In this document: one piece after another, positions 35,480 to 44,578 of the stretch
How positions within the stretch are numbered: position 1 is the first letter of the stretch
Layout of the letters: every line of letters starts with the position of its first letter
Assembly: GCF_019711565.1 (NCBI RefSeq)
Contig: NZ_JAIGNN010000001.1
Coordinates: 1,364,001 to 1,428,000 of the forward strand
DNA: 64,000 nucleotides
Direction: 5' to 3'
Source of the DNA: Qipengyuania proteolytica
Lineage (GTDB): Bacteria; Pseudomonadota; Alphaproteobacteria; Sphingomonadales; Sphingomonadaceae
The notes under the pieces: model-generated
The model's input: the letters and a program-made list of their open reading frames with translations, nothing else
Told to the model about the DNA's origin: nothing
Database searches by the model: none
Program-made: the position numbers and the translations under genes

Positions 35480-36768
35480 CTGTTCAGTCTCACGGAAATC
35501 GAAAGAGCGTGGGCGGGCAGGCCTTCGGCCTCGGCCAGCCTGACGGCGGCGGGGCCGATGGCGGCGAGCGCCGCGTCGGAGGCGTCGATGAAGCTAGTGC
35601 GCTTCATGAAATCGAGCACGGACAGGCCGCTGGCAAACCGCGCGCGGCGACCGGTGGGCAGGACGTGGTTGGGACCGGCGATATAGTCGCCGACCGCCTC
35701 GGGGGTGTGGCGGCCGAGGAAGACGCTGCCGGCGTGACGCAACTTGTCGAACAGCGCCTGCGGATCGGCGACCATCAGCTCGGCGTGCTCTGCGGCGAGC
35801 CGGTCGGACAGGGCGGGGGCCTCGCCGAGGTTGTCGACGACCACGATCAGGCCGTGCGCGTCCCAGCTTGCCCTGGCGGTGCTGGCGGTGGGCAAGGTGT
35901 CGAGCGCGCGGTCGATGGCTGCGCAAACGTCGCGCGCCAGCGGCTCGTCATCGGTAATCAGGATCGACTGGCTGGTCGGGTCGTGCTCGGCCTGGCTGAG
36001 CAGGTCGGCGGCGATCCAGTCGGGATTGTTGTCCTTGTCGGCGATGACGAGGATTTCGCTCGGTCCTGCGACCATGTCGATGCCGACCACGCCGTAAAGC
36101 TGGCGCTTGGCCTCTGCGACCCAGGCATTGCCCGGGCCGGTAATGACGTCGACCTTGGCGATGCGCTCGGTACCATAGGCGAGCGCGCCTACGGCCTGCG
36201 CCCCGCCGACGCGCCAGATCTCGTCGACGCCAGCGATATGCGCAGCTGCGAGGACGAGTGGGTTGGTCTGGCCCTTGGGTGTCGGCGTGACGACCACGAG
36301 CCGCTCGACACCCGCAACCTTGGCCGGGATCGCGTTCATCAGCAGCGACGAGGGATAGGCGGCGCGGCCGCCCGGCACGTACAACCCGGCAGCTTCGACC
36401 GGCGACCAGCGCGCGCCGAGGCGCATGCCGATGCCGTCGGTATAGTCGCGATCTTCGGGCAGCTGGCTCGCGTGATAGGCGCGGATGCGTTCCGCCGCGA
36501 GCTCGAGCGCGTCGCGCAGTTCGGGATCGAGCGCGTCGTAAGCGGCCTTGCATGCCTCCGCCGAGACCATCCAGTCGTCGTCGCTCGACAGGCTGTGCCC
36601 GTCGAAGCGGAGCGAATAGTCGGCCAGCGCCGCATCGCCGCGCTCGCGCACTTCGCCGAGGATCGCGGCGACGTCGCGCGCGACATCGGCATCGCTCTCG
36701 CGACGGTCGCGCACGATCCGCTCGAACTCGGCCTCGAAACCGGCATCTGAGGTGCGCAGGAGCTGCAT
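35476..36768 (-). CDS. hisD: Histidinol dehydrogenase
   Basis: HisD oxidises L-histidinol to histidine in two NAD+-dependent steps, the end of the pathway. The 430-residue protein shows GLYVPGGRAAYPSSLLMNAIPAKVAGV, RVGGAQAVGALAYGTERI, DVITGPGNAWVAEAKRQL and DMVAGPSEILVIAD, the zinc ligand block DLLSQAEHDP and a C-terminal LPTGRRARFASGLSV. Its start overlaps the stop of hisG by one base, and its stop overlaps nusB by four, so translation is coupled through the run. Confidence 0.97.
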   Translation of the reverse strand: MQLLRTSDAGFEAEFERIVRDRRESDADVARDVAAILGEVRERGDAALADYSLRFDGHSLSSDDDWMVSAEACKAAYDALDPELRDALELAAERIRAYHASQLPEDRDYTDGIGMRLGARWSPVEAAGLYVPGGRAAYPSSLLMNAIPAKVAGVERLVVVTPTPKGQTNPLVLAAAHIAGVDEIWRVGGAQAVGALAYGTERIAKVDVITGPGNAWVAEAKRQLYGVVGIDMVAGPSEILVIADKDNNPDWIAADLLSQAEHDPTSQSILITDDEPLARDVCAAIDRALDTLPTASTARASWDAHGLIVVVDNLGEAPALSDRLAAEHAELMVADPQALFDKLRHAGSVFLGRHTPEAVGDYIAGPNHVLPTGRRARFASGLSVLDFMKRTSFIDASDAALAAIGPAAVRLAEAEGLPAHALSISVRLNR

Positions 36769-37424
36769 CAGGCGGCCTTGCGCTCGCTGGCATCGCGGCG
36801 GAAGGCCTCGACCAGCGCGCCCACGCGTGGGTCGGTCTTGAGCGCCGCGCGGTTGACGATCAGGCGGGCAGTGATGTCGAGGATATGACCGGTCTCGACG
36901 AGGCCATTATCCTTGAGCGTCTGGCCCGAGGACACGAGATCGACGATCCGCCCGCACAGCCCGAGCGAGGGGGCGATCTCCATCGCGCCGTTCAGCTTGA
37001 CGCATTCCGCCTGCACGCCCTGCGCCTCGAAGAAACGGCGCGTGAGGTTGGGATATTTGGTCGCGACACGCACGTGGCTCGCCCCGTCGACGCTGGCCGC
37101 ACCCTCCTTGGGCTCGCCCACGGCGAGGTGGCAGTGGCCGATGTCGAGATCGACCGGTGCGTAGAGGTCCGCGTAGTCGAATTCCTCGATCACGTCTGAA
37201 CCGACGATGCCCAGCTGCGCCGCCCCATGCGCGACAAAGGTCGCAACGTCGAAGGCGCGCACGCGGATGAGGTTCATATCGCTCCGCGTGGTGGCGAAGG
37301 TCAGCGAGCGGTTGGCCTTGTCGTGGAACGCCGCTTCGGGCACCACGCCTGCACGCGCCATCACCGGCAGCGCCTCGTCGAGGATGCGGCCCTTGGGGAT
37401 GGCGAAGGTCAGGCTGTCACTCAT
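36768..37424 (-). CDS. hisG: ATP phosphoribosyltransferase, short (HisG_S) form
   Basis: HisG condenses ATP and PRPP in the first step of histidine synthesis. At 218 residues it is the short form, which needs the regulatory partner HisZ; hisZ is not in this window. Family blocks: [64 protein letters not shown] and [12 protein letters not shown]-like [16 protein letters not shown]. Start at ATG 37424. A promoter-like pair lies just 7 bases upstream, so the mRNA may be leaderless (see findings). Confidence 0.95.
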   Translation of the reverse strand: MSDSLTFAIPKGRILDEALPVMARAGVVPEAAFHDKANRSLTFATTRSDMNLIRVRAFDVATFVAHGAAQLGIVGSDVIEEFDYADLYAPVDLDIGHCHLAVGEPKEGAASVDGASHVRVATKYPNLTRRFFEAQGVQAECVKLNGAMEIAPSLGLCGRIVDLVSSGQTLKDNGLVETGHILDITARLIVNRAALKTDPRVGALVEAFRRDASERKAA

Positions 37425-37431
37425 GGCGGCG

Positions 37432-37460
37432 CAGATAGGCAAGCGCTTGCGAAAGGGCAA
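37432..37460 (-). promoter_or_regulatory. Putative hisG promoter with internal palindrome
   Basis: On the minus strand TTGCCC (-35, 37460-37455) and TATCTG (-10, 37437-37432) are separated by exactly 17 bases. The perfect 12-bp palindrome GCAAGCGCTTGC (37439-37450) fills the spacer and resembles LacI/GalR-type operators. The 41-base gap also serves the divergent DUF2332 gene. Based on pattern only. Confidence 0.5.
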
Positions 37461-37465
37461 CGGAT

Positions 37466-38563
37466 ATGGGCGATTCAGCGGAAAGACCGAATTACGAGCG
37501 CATGGACATCGACACCAAGGGCGAAGGGGCGGTCGGAAAGGCGTTCCGCAATCAGGTCGCCTATTGCGTGAACAATGGCGCGCCGGTGACCGCCCGCATT
37601 GTCGCAGCGATCTGGGACACGATCGAGGGCGGGCTCGACAATGCCCTCGCCCGGCGGATCGCGGAGTGGCAGGGCGCACCGCTGGCCGATGCTCTTCCCT
37701 TGCGCGTCGCCGGCGGTCTTCACTGGCTCCACCTGACCGGGCGGGAGCCGGCGCTCGAGCCGATCTATCGAGGGATCGGGGCCGACGACACGGCCATTGT
37801 CACCGAGGCGATGACCGTGCACGAGGCGCAGCTTCTGCCGTGGCTCGACGGGCCGCCGCAAACCAATGAGGCGGGACGCTCGAGCAATTTCATAGCCGCT
37901 ATGCTGTGGCTCGCGGGCAAGGGCCTTCCGCCGCGCTTCGAATGCCTTGAGATCGGATCGAGCGCCGGGATCAACCTGATGCTCGATCGCTATCACTACG
38001 ATCTCGGCGGGGTGCATGTCGGGCCGGACGATGCGGTGATGCATTTCACGCCAGAATGGAACGGCGCATCGCCGCCAGACGAGCCGATCGCAATCGTCTC
38101 GACGAAGGGCTGCGACGTGGCACCGGTCGACCTGACCGACCCGGACCAGTCGGAGCGGCTCAAGGCCTATATCTGGCCGGAGCACACGATCCGCTTCGAA
38201 CGGATGGAAGCGGCCATTCGCGCCGCGACCGAGCGCAAGCCCGATCTCGAGCGGATCAACGCCGCCGATTTCGTCGAGCGCGAGCTGGCGAAGCGGCAAG
38301 CGCCGGGGACGACGCGCGTCCTGATGCACTCCATCGTCTGGCAGTATGTGCCTGCAGACCAGCAGGCGCGGGTCACCGCCGCGATGGAAGCGGCGGGCGC
38401 GAAGGCGAGCGCGGATGCTCCGCTCGCTTGGATATCGGTCGAAGCGGATCGCACGGTCCACCGCCACAATCTCAAGGTCCGCTACTGGCCCGGTGGGGAG
38501 GAGGCGACGCAACTCACGTGGTCGCACGCGCATGGCGCCGACATTGAGTGGCTCTCCGCCTAA
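37466..38563 (+). CDS. DUF2332 domain protein
   Basis: A 365-residue protein matching DUF2332, a family without an assigned function. It contains the family blocks [35 protein letters not shown] and [22 protein letters not shown]; the last resembles a methyltransferase glycine-rich loop, so a SAM-type Rossmann fold is possible. GAAAGGG precedes the ATG at 37466 by eight bases; a second ATG at 37502 (MDIDTKG) is possible. The 3' end overlaps the convergent hydrolase gene by four bases. It is divergent from hisG across only 41 bases. Confidence 0.8.
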   Translation: MGDSAERPNYERMDIDTKGEGAVGKAFRNQVAYCVNNGAPVTARIVAAIWDTIEGGLDNALARRIAEWQGAPLADALPLRVAGGLHWLHLTGREPALEPIYRGIGADDTAIVTEAMTVHEAQLLPWLDGPPQTNEAGRSSNFIAAMLWLAGKGLPPRFECLEIGSSAGINLMLDRYHYDLGGVHVGPDDAVMHFTPEWNGASPPDEPIAIVSTKGCDVAPVDLTDPDQSERLKAYIWPEHTIRFERMEAAIRAATERKPDLERINAADFVERELAKRQAPGTTRVLMHSIVWQYVPADQQARVTAAMEAAGAKASADAPLAWISVEADRTVHRHNLKVRYWPGGEEATQLTWSHAHGADIEWLSA

Positions 38564-39465
38564 TCCGTTCGTTGGAGGAATGCCCCTGGCGCCGCGTTGA
38601 ACGCCTCGGGCTTTTCCCACTGCACGAAATGGCCGCAGCCCGGGACCTGCACTACTTCGGGGTTCTCGATTACCTCCTCGAGTCCATCGAGATTGGCAGG
38701 CGGGAGCGCCTCGTCGTCCATGGCCCAGATCACCAGCGTCGGAATCGGCAGCTTCGGCAGCGGGAAGGGCTGGTAGCCCTCGGGCAACTCATAGGGCGCG
38801 TCGAGTGGCAGGACCTCCATCGGGCTGGCGCGGTAATAGTTCAGCATGCCCATCGCCGCGTCGGGATCTGACCAGTCCTGCAGCAGGCGAGCCTGTTCCT
38901 CGGGCTCCATGTTCGAACCGACCTCGCGGCCTTCAAAGGCCTTCATCAGCACCGGCAACAGGCCGTGCTCGCGGATCAGCGGGTCGTTAGCCGGATCGCG
39001 GAAGGTGAGGAAATACTGGCTCGCCTCGCGCTGGGCACGATTAGTGTAAAGCAGTTTGGGAAACAGAACCGGATGCGGCGCATTGGCGATGGCTGCACGG
39101 GTCACGCGCCCGTTCATCATGCCGGTGTAGGCGACCCCCCAGGCGATCGCGCCGCCCCAGTCGTGGCCGACGATGGTGAAGCGCTCCACGCCCAGCGCAT
39201 CGGCGAGCAGGAAGACGTCGCCGATCAGCTTGTCCGGCGTGTACTCGGACGCCTCTTGCGGCTTCGACGAGCCGCGATAGCCGCGCTGGTCGGGCGCAAT
39301 GCAGCGGTATCGATCGGAAAAATGCGCGATCTGGTTGCGCCAGGTGCGGTGGCTCTCCGGAAAGCCGTGAAGGAAGATCAGGACCGGCGCATCGCGCGGA
39401 CCTTCGTCGACGACAACGAGTTCGACGCCGTTGGCGAGCGCGACCCGCTTCTGAACGAGCTCCAT
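38560..39465 (-). CDS. Alpha/beta hydrolase, epoxide-hydrolase-like
   Basis: A 301-residue alpha/beta hydrolase of the epoxide hydrolase/haloalkane dehalogenase group. The oxyanion HGFPESHRTW, the nucleophile elbow VGHDWGGAIAWG (Asp as nucleophile), and the C-terminal His in GCGHFVQWEKPEAF are present; cap-domain Tyr residues are plausible in NYYRASPMEVLP. It is last in a run with SDR and pirin genes, two bases after the SDR stop. Its true substrate is unknown. Start ATG 39465 opens MELVQKRVALANGVEL. Confidence 0.88.
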   Translation of the reverse strand: MELVQKRVALANGVELVVVDEGPRDAPVLIFLHGFPESHRTWRNQIAHFSDRYRCIAPDQRGYRGSSKPQEASEYTPDKLIGDVFLLADALGVERFTIVGHDWGGAIAWGVAYTGMMNGRVTRAAIANAPHPVLFPKLLYTNRAQREASQYFLTFRDPANDPLIREHGLLPVLMKAFEGREVGSNMEPEEQARLLQDWSDPDAAMGMLNYYRASPMEVLPLDAPYELPEGYQPFPLPKLPIPTLVIWAMDDEALPPANLDGLEEVIENPEVVQVPGCGHFVQWEKPEAFNAAPGAFLQRTD

Positions 39466-39467
39466 CG

Positions 39468-40280
39468 TCAGCCCTCCGCCTTCATCTTCTCCATGTAGCC
39501 GCTCGCAACCATGCCTGCGACCTGGTCGAGCAATTGCTCGGGCGTGCGGCGCATCTCGCCCATTGCCTGTTCCATGCCCTGCGCGACGATGACCTCGCGC
39601 TCGCCCTTGTCGACGGCATCCACGATCCATTTGGCAGCCTCGCCCGGGGGGATGCCATTGTCGATCACGGAATCCGAACGGCCGCGCTTGCTGCCGTCGG
39701 AGGTGAGAGCGTTGCGGCTCACGTCGGTGGCCACAGAACCGGGATAGATCACATGCACCTGCACCCCGCTCTGCGAGAGTTCGGCGCGCAGGGCATCGGC
39801 ATAACCCGCAAGGCCGAATTTCGCCGCGCAATAGGCGGTCCGCATCGGCACGCCGACCTTGCCCGCGATCGAACTGATAAAGAGCAGGTGGCCGCTCCCG
39901 CGTTCGGTCACATGCGGCAGCAGCGCCTGCGTCGCGGCGATCTGCGCGGTGAGGTCAATTTCGATGATCTCGCGATAGACGCTCATGTCCGTATCGACCG
40001 CTGCGCTACGCTGGGAGACGCCTGCATTGGCGACGAAGATGTCGACGCCGTGCCATGCCGTCGCCTTGGCGGTTGCCTCGATCATGGCGTCTTCGTCACG
40101 CACGTCGAACGGCAGGACCAGCGTTTCGGTGGGGATGCTGTCCGCTACCTCTGCAAGTCGCGATTCGTCGCGCCCCGACAATATGACCCGCGCCCCGCGG
40201 CTACCCCATTCGCGCGCCAGTGCGGCGCCGATGCCGCTGCTCGCGCCGGTGATCCAGGCGGTCTTGCCTTCAAAGCTCAT
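39468..40280 (-). CDS. Short-chain dehydrogenase/reductase
   Basis: A 270-residue classical SDR. The cofactor motif TGASSGIG is at residues 10-17, NAGV follows the NNAG position, Ser is in ISSIAG, and the catalytic YCAAK is clear (TAYCAAKFGLAGYADAL). An Arg in the first helix-turn (SGRDES) suggests NADPH preference. Start ATG 40280 opens MSFEGKTAWITGA. Ends two bases before the epoxide-hydrolase-like gene and begins ten bases after the pirin gene. Confidence 0.9.
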   Translation of the reverse strand: MSFEGKTAWITGASSGIGAALAREWGSRGARVILSGRDESRLAEVADSIPTETLVLPFDVRDEDAMIEATAKATAWHGVDIFVANAGVSQRSAAVDTDMSVYREIIEIDLTAQIAATQALLPHVTERGSGHLLFISSIAGKVGVPMRTAYCAAKFGLAGYADALRAELSQSGVQVHVIYPGSVATDVSRNALTSDGSKRGRSDSVIDNGIPPGEAAKWIVDAVDKGEREVIVAQGMEQAMGEMRRTPEQLLDQVAGMVASGYMEKMKAEG

Positions 40281-40290
40281 GCGTTCTCCC

Positions 40291-41181
40291 TCATGGATAG
40301 GTGACGGTCTTGGGCGCGCCCTCGGGCAGGGGAATGAACTCCTCCTCGTCGCCCGGAACCGTGGGGAAGCGCCCGGCACGCCAGTCTGCCTTTGCCTGCT
40401 CGATCCGCTCGCGGCTGGAGCTGACGAAATTCCACCAGGCATGGCGCCGCGTCTCGAACGCCTCGCCACCCAGCAGCATGACCCGCGCACCGGACTTGCT
40501 TTCGAGCGTCATGTCGCGCCCAGGTTGCAGGACGTTGAGCGTGTATTTCTCCAGCTCGTGCCCGTCGACGCTCGCCTCGCCGCCAACCAGCATGATCGCG
40601 CGCTCGTCGGCGTCGTCCTCCAGCGGGATCGCTCCGCCCGGTTCGAGCACGATCTCGGCATAGATCGTGTCGGCATGGGTGGTGGTCGACGCACGCGCGC
40701 CCCAAAGCTCGCCCATGATGACGATCGCCCTGGCGCGGCCGTCCTCGATCACCGGCAGGTCCGTGACTGCTTCGAAGGCCGGGTCGATTTCCTCTCGCCC
40801 GTCGGGGAGGGCGAGCCAGGTCTGCATGCCGTAGAGCTTCGGCCCCGTCTTGCGCTCCGAAGCGGGCGATCGCTCCGAATGGACGATGCCGCGTCCGGCG
40901 GTCATCAGATTGACCTGCCCAGGACGGATGGTCGAGAAGCTTCCCAGACTGTCGCGGTGGTCGATTGCGCCCTCGAACAGCCATGTGACCGTGGCGAGGT
41001 TGATGTGCGGGTGCGGGCGCACGTCCATCCCGCTGCCGAGATCGAGCTGGGCAGGGCCGAACTGGTCGACGAAGATGAACGGGCCCACCATGCTCCGGGC
41101 CCTCGCCGGCAGAACGCGTCGGACCTCGAACTGGCCGAGATCGTGCGTGGTAGGGGTGAGTACCGTGTCGATCTGGCTCAT
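40291..41181 (-). CDS. Pirin family protein
   Basis: A 296-residue bicupin of the pirin family. The N-terminal cupin shows FIFVDQFGPAQL, the metal-binding DVRPHPHINLATVTWLFEGAIDHRDS and GRGIVHSE, so the His and Glu ligands are intact. Bacterial pirins act as quercetinase-like enzymes or redox cofactors; which applies here is unclear. Start ATG 41181 gives MSQIDTVLTP. It is transcribed with the SDR and hydrolase genes. Confidence 0.92.
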   Translation of the reverse strand: MSQIDTVLTPTTHDLGQFEVRRVLPARARSMVGPFIFVDQFGPAQLDLGSGMDVRPHPHINLATVTWLFEGAIDHRDSLGSFSTIRPGQVNLMTAGRGIVHSERSPASERKTGPKLYGMQTWLALPDGREEIDPAFEAVTDLPVIEDGRARAIVIMGELWGARASTTTHADTIYAEIVLEPGGAIPLEDDADERAIMLVGGEASVDGHELEKYTLNVLQPGRDMTLESKSGARVMLLGGEAFETRRHAWWNFVSSSRERIEQAKADWRAGRFPTVPGDEEEFIPLPEGAPKTVTYP

Positions 41182-41194
41182 TGGTCTGCTCCGC

Positions 41195-41467
41195 TTATCC
41201 GGTCGGGGCCGAGGCCTGGATGGCCAGGGCATGCACGCGTTCGCCGGGAATGTCACCCAATGCCCGGTTGACCATGCGCTGGCGTTCGAGCCGGCTCTTG
41301 CCCGCGAAAGCCGCGGCTTCGATCACTACGGTGAAGTGCGATTCGCCGCTGCCGTCGTCGCCCGCGTGGCCGTGGTGCTTGGCGCTGTCGTTGATCACTT
41401 CGAGCCGCGTGGGGCTGAAGGCTTGTTCCAGAAGCTGTTGCATTTCCTGCTGGACCGGGCCGGCCAT
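41195..41467 (-). CDS. BolA family protein
   Basis: A 90-residue BolA-like protein with the class II KH-like fold. The core shows LEVINDSAKHHGHAGDDGSGESHFTVVIEAAAF followed by the helix RLERQRMVNRALGDI and the closing RVHALAIQA. The conserved His in the beta-hairpin suggests iron-sulfur partnership with a monothiol glutaredoxin. It lies 13 bases upstream of the pirin start, same strand. Confidence 0.93.
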   Translation of the reverse strand: MAGPVQQEMQQLLEQAFSPTRLEVINDSAKHHGHAGDDGSGESHFTVVIEAAAFAGKSRLERQRMVNRALGDIPGERVHALAIQASAPTG

Positions 41468-41527
41468 CGGGCAAAATCTCCTTTGCGGGGGTTTGCATAG
41501 AGCATCCCGTTTCCCATTTTACAACGA

Positions 41528-42121
41528 ATGCGCCAGACAAAGTTTCACGGACGTTATGAAGATACCGGTCGGGTGTGCGCGCACCCGACATGCGACGAGG
41601 CGGGCGAATTTCGCGCGCCGGGCGGACGCAGACACGGTTTCGACGGGCCGGGCGAATGGCGCTGGCTTTGCCTCGATCACGTGCGCGAATTCAACGCCGG
41701 CTACGACTGGTTCGAAGGCATGAGCGCCGAGGAAATCTTCGAAGCGCAATCGCCCGGAGCCGGCTGGCGTACCGAAAGCCCGAGCTTTCGTCCGACCGCG
41801 GGCGTCGACGGGATGCCGCGCTGGGCCGATTACGATGATCCGCTCGATGCGATTGCTGCGCGGGCTGCAGGCATCAAGAGCCGTGCCCGGCGCGAGGCGG
41901 AGATGGCGATGGACGGCCGCTTCAGCCGCGAGGAGGCCGAAGCGCTTGAGACGATGGGGCTGGGGCTCGACGTCGACCGGCGCAGGCTGCGGCGCCGCTA
42001 TTCCGAACTCGTCCGCCGCTATCACCCCGACCGCAACGGCGGCGACCGGGCTCACGAGGCACGGCTGAACCGGGTGGTGGAGGCCTATCAGGTGCTGCGT
42101 AAGGCGCGGGCGATCGGGTAA
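41528..42121 (+). CDS. J-domain (DnaJ-like) protein
   Basis: A 197-residue cochaperone-type protein with a C-terminal J domain. Residues about 135-195 hold MGLGLDVDRRRLRRRYSELVRRYHPDRNGGD, including the HPD tripeptide that activates DnaK. The N-terminal region, with CAHPTCDEAGEFRAP and WLCLDHVREFN, has Cys/His residues that may bind zinc. This type is common in alphaproteobacteria, where a J domain follows a small zinc-ribbon-like part. It is divergent from bolA and convergent with a GST gene, touching it at 42121/42122. Confidence 0.88.
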   Translation: MRQTKFHGRYEDTGRVCAHPTCDEAGEFRAPGGRRHGFDGPGEWRWLCLDHVREFNAGYDWFEGMSAEEIFEAQSPGAGWRTESPSFRPTAGVDGMPRWADYDDPLDAIAARAAGIKSRARREAEMAMDGRFSREEAEALETMGLGLDVDRRRLRRRYSELVRRYHPDRNGGDRAHEARLNRVVEAYQVLRKARAIG

Positions 42122-42796
42122 TCAGTCCCGGTCGGGAGCGCCGGGCGGGAAGAACGGACGGTAGGGCCGCGCGTCTTCGACGCATCGCATGACCTCGGGC
42201 AGGGCGAGCACCTCGGCGCGCAGGGCCGCGACCCTCGGGCAATCAGCAGGGATCGGATCGATCCAGTCGGCGTAGAAAAGCGCTGGCGCTGCCGAGCAGG
42301 TGACGAGGCTGGCGTGCGGGGGTAGGGCTTGCGTTTCGAGCCATCGTTCGAGCCAGGAGTACGCACGCTGGAGGCCCGCCTTGCCCGCCGCGACTTCGGC
42401 TGGATCGGGCTCGCCGATGGTCGGCGTGTTCCCGACCTCGGTATTGCTGAGATAGGCCCCGACGACGCGCTGGAAACTGCCTTGGAAATAGTTGTCGAAC
42501 ACGCGATCGAGCATGCGGGCCCGTGCGGCCATCGCCGGGTCGGCAGGGATGAGCGGCGCGGGGCCGGGATGGTGGACCGCGAGATGCTCGATGATCGCGG
42601 TCGCTTCGATGACCGCTTGGCCATCATCGGTCAGGACGGGAAATTTCCCGGCAGGATGGGCGGAATGCACCACGGCGTTGGCGTCGTCGCACCCGGGGCC
42701 GAGCGGGTGGAATGCGAACTCCGTGCCATTGGCGTAGAGCGCAATGAGGGCCTTCCACGTGTAACTCGAGAAATGATGGCCATAGAGGGCGAGCAT
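42122..42796 (-). CDS. Glutathione S-transferase family protein
   Basis: A 224-residue GST. The thioredoxin-like domain opens LYGHHFSSYTWKALIALYANG and has HPAGKFPVLTDDGQAVIEATAIIEHL, with the cis-Pro before V and the glutathione-binding E-A block; the all-helical C-terminal domain follows. Last gene of the detoxification operon; it overlaps the reductase stop by one base. Start ATG 42796. Confidence 0.9.
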   Translation of the reverse strand: MLALYGHHFSSYTWKALIALYANGTEFAFHPLGPGCDDANAVVHSAHPAGKFPVLTDDGQAVIEATAIIEHLAVHHPGPAPLIPADPAMAARARMLDRVFDNYFQGSFQRVVGAYLSNTEVGNTPTIGEPDPAEVAAGKAGLQRAYSWLERWLETQALPPHASLVTCSAAPALFYADWIDPIPADCPRVAALRAEVLALPEVMRCVEDARPYRPFFPPGAPDRD

Positions 42797-43470
42797 CACC
42801 AGGTACCGTCTTCGATCGCCTTGCGCCGCGCGAGTTCGCGTTCGCTGACGATGGGGATCGGTGCCTCGTCCGGATAGGGTGGCAGGGCGCCGGCGGGACG
42901 ATAGGTCGCGACGACGGTGCCCTTGTCGGTCACCCAGTGGTCGGTCATGTCGAGGCGCTCGGCCGGCGTTCCTTCGCCGAACATGCGCTTGCCGGTCCCG
43001 AGCGTCAGGGGGAAGGTCATCAGCACCAGTTCGTCGATCAGACCTGCGGCGAGCAAGCCTGGATAGATCGTGCTCGATCCCTGGATGACGAGGTCGGGGC
43101 CATCGGTCTGCTTGAGCGCAGCAACGGCATCGATGGACGAAAGCCGGTGGCTGTTCTCCCACGGCAGCTCCTGCTCTCCGCGCGTCAGGACATATTTCGC
43201 GGCCTTGGTGAAGGCCTCGCTCATCGGCTTGTTGTCGCCTTCGGCATAGGGCCAGTAGGCGGCGAAGATGTCGTAGGTTCTACGGCCGAGCAGCAAGTCA
43301 TACTCACCCCCGAACAGGTTGCCGAGCGCCGGCTCGATGCCTTCGTCCCACAGCTTGAAGACCCAGCCTGCCTCGTCGAACCCGCCCATCGGGTCCTCTC
43401 CCGGTCCGCCCGGTGCCTGCATGACGCCGTCGAGCGAGAGGAACATGCCTCCCGTTATCTTGCGTGCCAT
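42796..43470 (-). CDS. Dihydrofolate reductase family protein (RibD C-terminal-like)
   Basis: A 224-residue protein of the RibD_C/DHFR-like superfamily. It has MFLSLDGVMQAPGGPGEDP at the start, the NADPH-binding LLLGRRTYDIFAAYWP and VIQGSSTIYPGLLAAGLIDEL. Such YyaP/YwjB-like proteins are presumed reductases without a known substrate. Start ATG 43470; a one-base overlap couples it to the downstream GST, and it lies one base from the upstream VOC gene. Confidence 0.88.
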   Translation of the reverse strand: MARKITGGMFLSLDGVMQAPGGPGEDPMGGFDEAGWVFKLWDEGIEPALGNLFGGEYDLLLGRRTYDIFAAYWPYAEGDNKPMSEAFTKAAKYVLTRGEQELPWENSHRLSSIDAVAALKQTDGPDLVIQGSSTIYPGLLAAGLIDELVLMTFPLTLGTGKRMFGEGTPAERLDMTDHWVTDKGTVVATYRPAGALPPYPDEAPIPIVSERELARRKAIEDGTW

Positions 43471-43471
43471 G

Positions 43472-43951
43472 TCAATTCCCCCTGCGCGCGGCATCGATAG
43501 CGGCAACATCGATCCTGGTCATCGTCATCATTGCTTCGAAGGCGCGGCGGGCCTCGTCGCCGCCTGCCTGTTGCGATTCGAGCAGCGTGCGCGGGGTGAT
43601 CTGCCAGTTGAAGCCCCACTTGTCCTTGCACCAGCCACAGGCGCTTTCCTGCCCGCCATTGCCGACGATGGCGTCCCAGTAGCGGTCGGTCTCCGCCTGA
43701 TCCTCGGTCGCCACCATGAAGCTGACGCTTTCGTTGGGCTTGAACAAGTCGCCGCCATTGAGGCCCGAGAAGGACCGGCCGAGGACGGTGAACTCGACCG
43801 TCAGCGCGTCGCCCTGCTTGCCGCCCGGAAAATCGGAAGGCGCGCGGAAGATGTGGCCGACGCTGCTGTCGGGGAAGGTCGCGGCATAGAAGCGCGCGGC
43901 CTCTTCGGCATCGCCGTCATACCACAGGACGGTGGTCAGTTTCTCAACCAT
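43472..43951 (-). CDS. VOC family protein (PhnB/3-demethylubiquinone methyltransferase-like)
   Basis: A 159-residue glyoxalase-fold protein of the PhnB-like type: it opens KLTTVLWYDGDAEEAARFY, then VEFTVLGRSFSGLNGG and SFMVATEDQAETDRYWDAI, ending with CGWCKDKWGFNWQITP. It has one domain. Despite a common name, it is not likely a methyltransferase. The 3' end is one base from the reductase start, and it overlaps the next upstream GST gene by eight bases. Confidence 0.9.
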   Translation of the reverse strand: MVEKLTTVLWYDGDAEEAARFYAATFPDSSVGHIFRAPSDFPGGKQGDALTVEFTVLGRSFSGLNGGDLFKPNESVSFMVATEDQAETDRYWDAIVGNGGQESACGWCKDKWGFNWQITPRTLLESQQAGGDEARRAFEAMMTMTRIDVAAIDAARRGN

Positions 43952-44576
43952 TCTGGCTCTCCGCGATAAGCTTCATGTCGATGGCTCTGGCGTCCTTGTA
44001 GGCCGGCCGTTCGCGCAGGCGCGCGGCGTAATCTTCGAACACCTGGCGCTTGGGTATGGAGCCGAACTGCAGGCCCCAGTCGACCTGGCTGCCGACATAG
44101 ACATCGGCCATGGTGAAGCGGTCGCCGCAGACATAGTCGCGGTCGGCGAGCAGCGTGTCGAAGGTGTCCATCGCGCGCTCGTAGCTGCCGAAGCCGAGCA
44201 TGCCCTGCTTCTGCGGATCGTCGACGCCCCAGCCCATGCTGCGCGCCACGACGGCCTGCTCGACCGGTCCGGCGGCGTAGAACAGGCGGCGGAAATAGTC
44301 GGCCTTTTCGTGCCGGTCGGGCAACAGCCCCGCTTCGGGATGCATCTCCGCTAGGTAGTGGCAGATCGCCGCCGCCTCGGTCACGACATGGACGTGGTCG
44401 CCATCATGATGGACGAGGGTAGGGACCTTCCCCAGCGGGTTGGCGGTCAGGAACGCCTCGGACTTCGCGGCCCATTCGACCAGTTCGGTGTCATAGTCGG
44501 CCCCCACTTCGTGCAGGGCCCAACGCGCGATTTGCCCGCGGCTCATCGGATTGGTGAAGAAGGTATAGGTCGCCAT
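43944..44576 (-). CDS. Glutathione S-transferase family protein
   Basis: A 210-residue GST, distinct from the one at the end of this operon. It opens YTFFTNPMSRGQIARWALHE, and has NPLGKVPTLVHHDGDHVHVVTEAAAICHYL with the glutathione site, then a helical domain (FTMADVYVGSQVDWG). Ser/Cys catalytic position may be the S of PMSRG. Start ATG 44576. It follows the two-domain VOC gene by two bases. Confidence 0.9.
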   Translation of the reverse strand: MATYTFFTNPMSRGQIARWALHEVGADYDTELVEWAAKSEAFLTANPLGKVPTLVHHDGDHVHVVTEAAAICHYLAEMHPEAGLLPDRHEKADYFRRLFYAAGPVEQAVVARSMGWGVDDPQKQGMLGFGSYERAMDTFDTLLADRDYVCGDRFTMADVYVGSQVDWGLQFGSIPKRQVFEDYAARLRERPAYKDARAIDMKLIAESQNG

Positions 44577-44578
44577 GC

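Noticed and set aside
38800-41100. Siderophore or catabolic gene cluster
   Set aside because: The hydrolase, SDR and pirin genes are of general types; no pathway-specific enzyme or transporter is near them.
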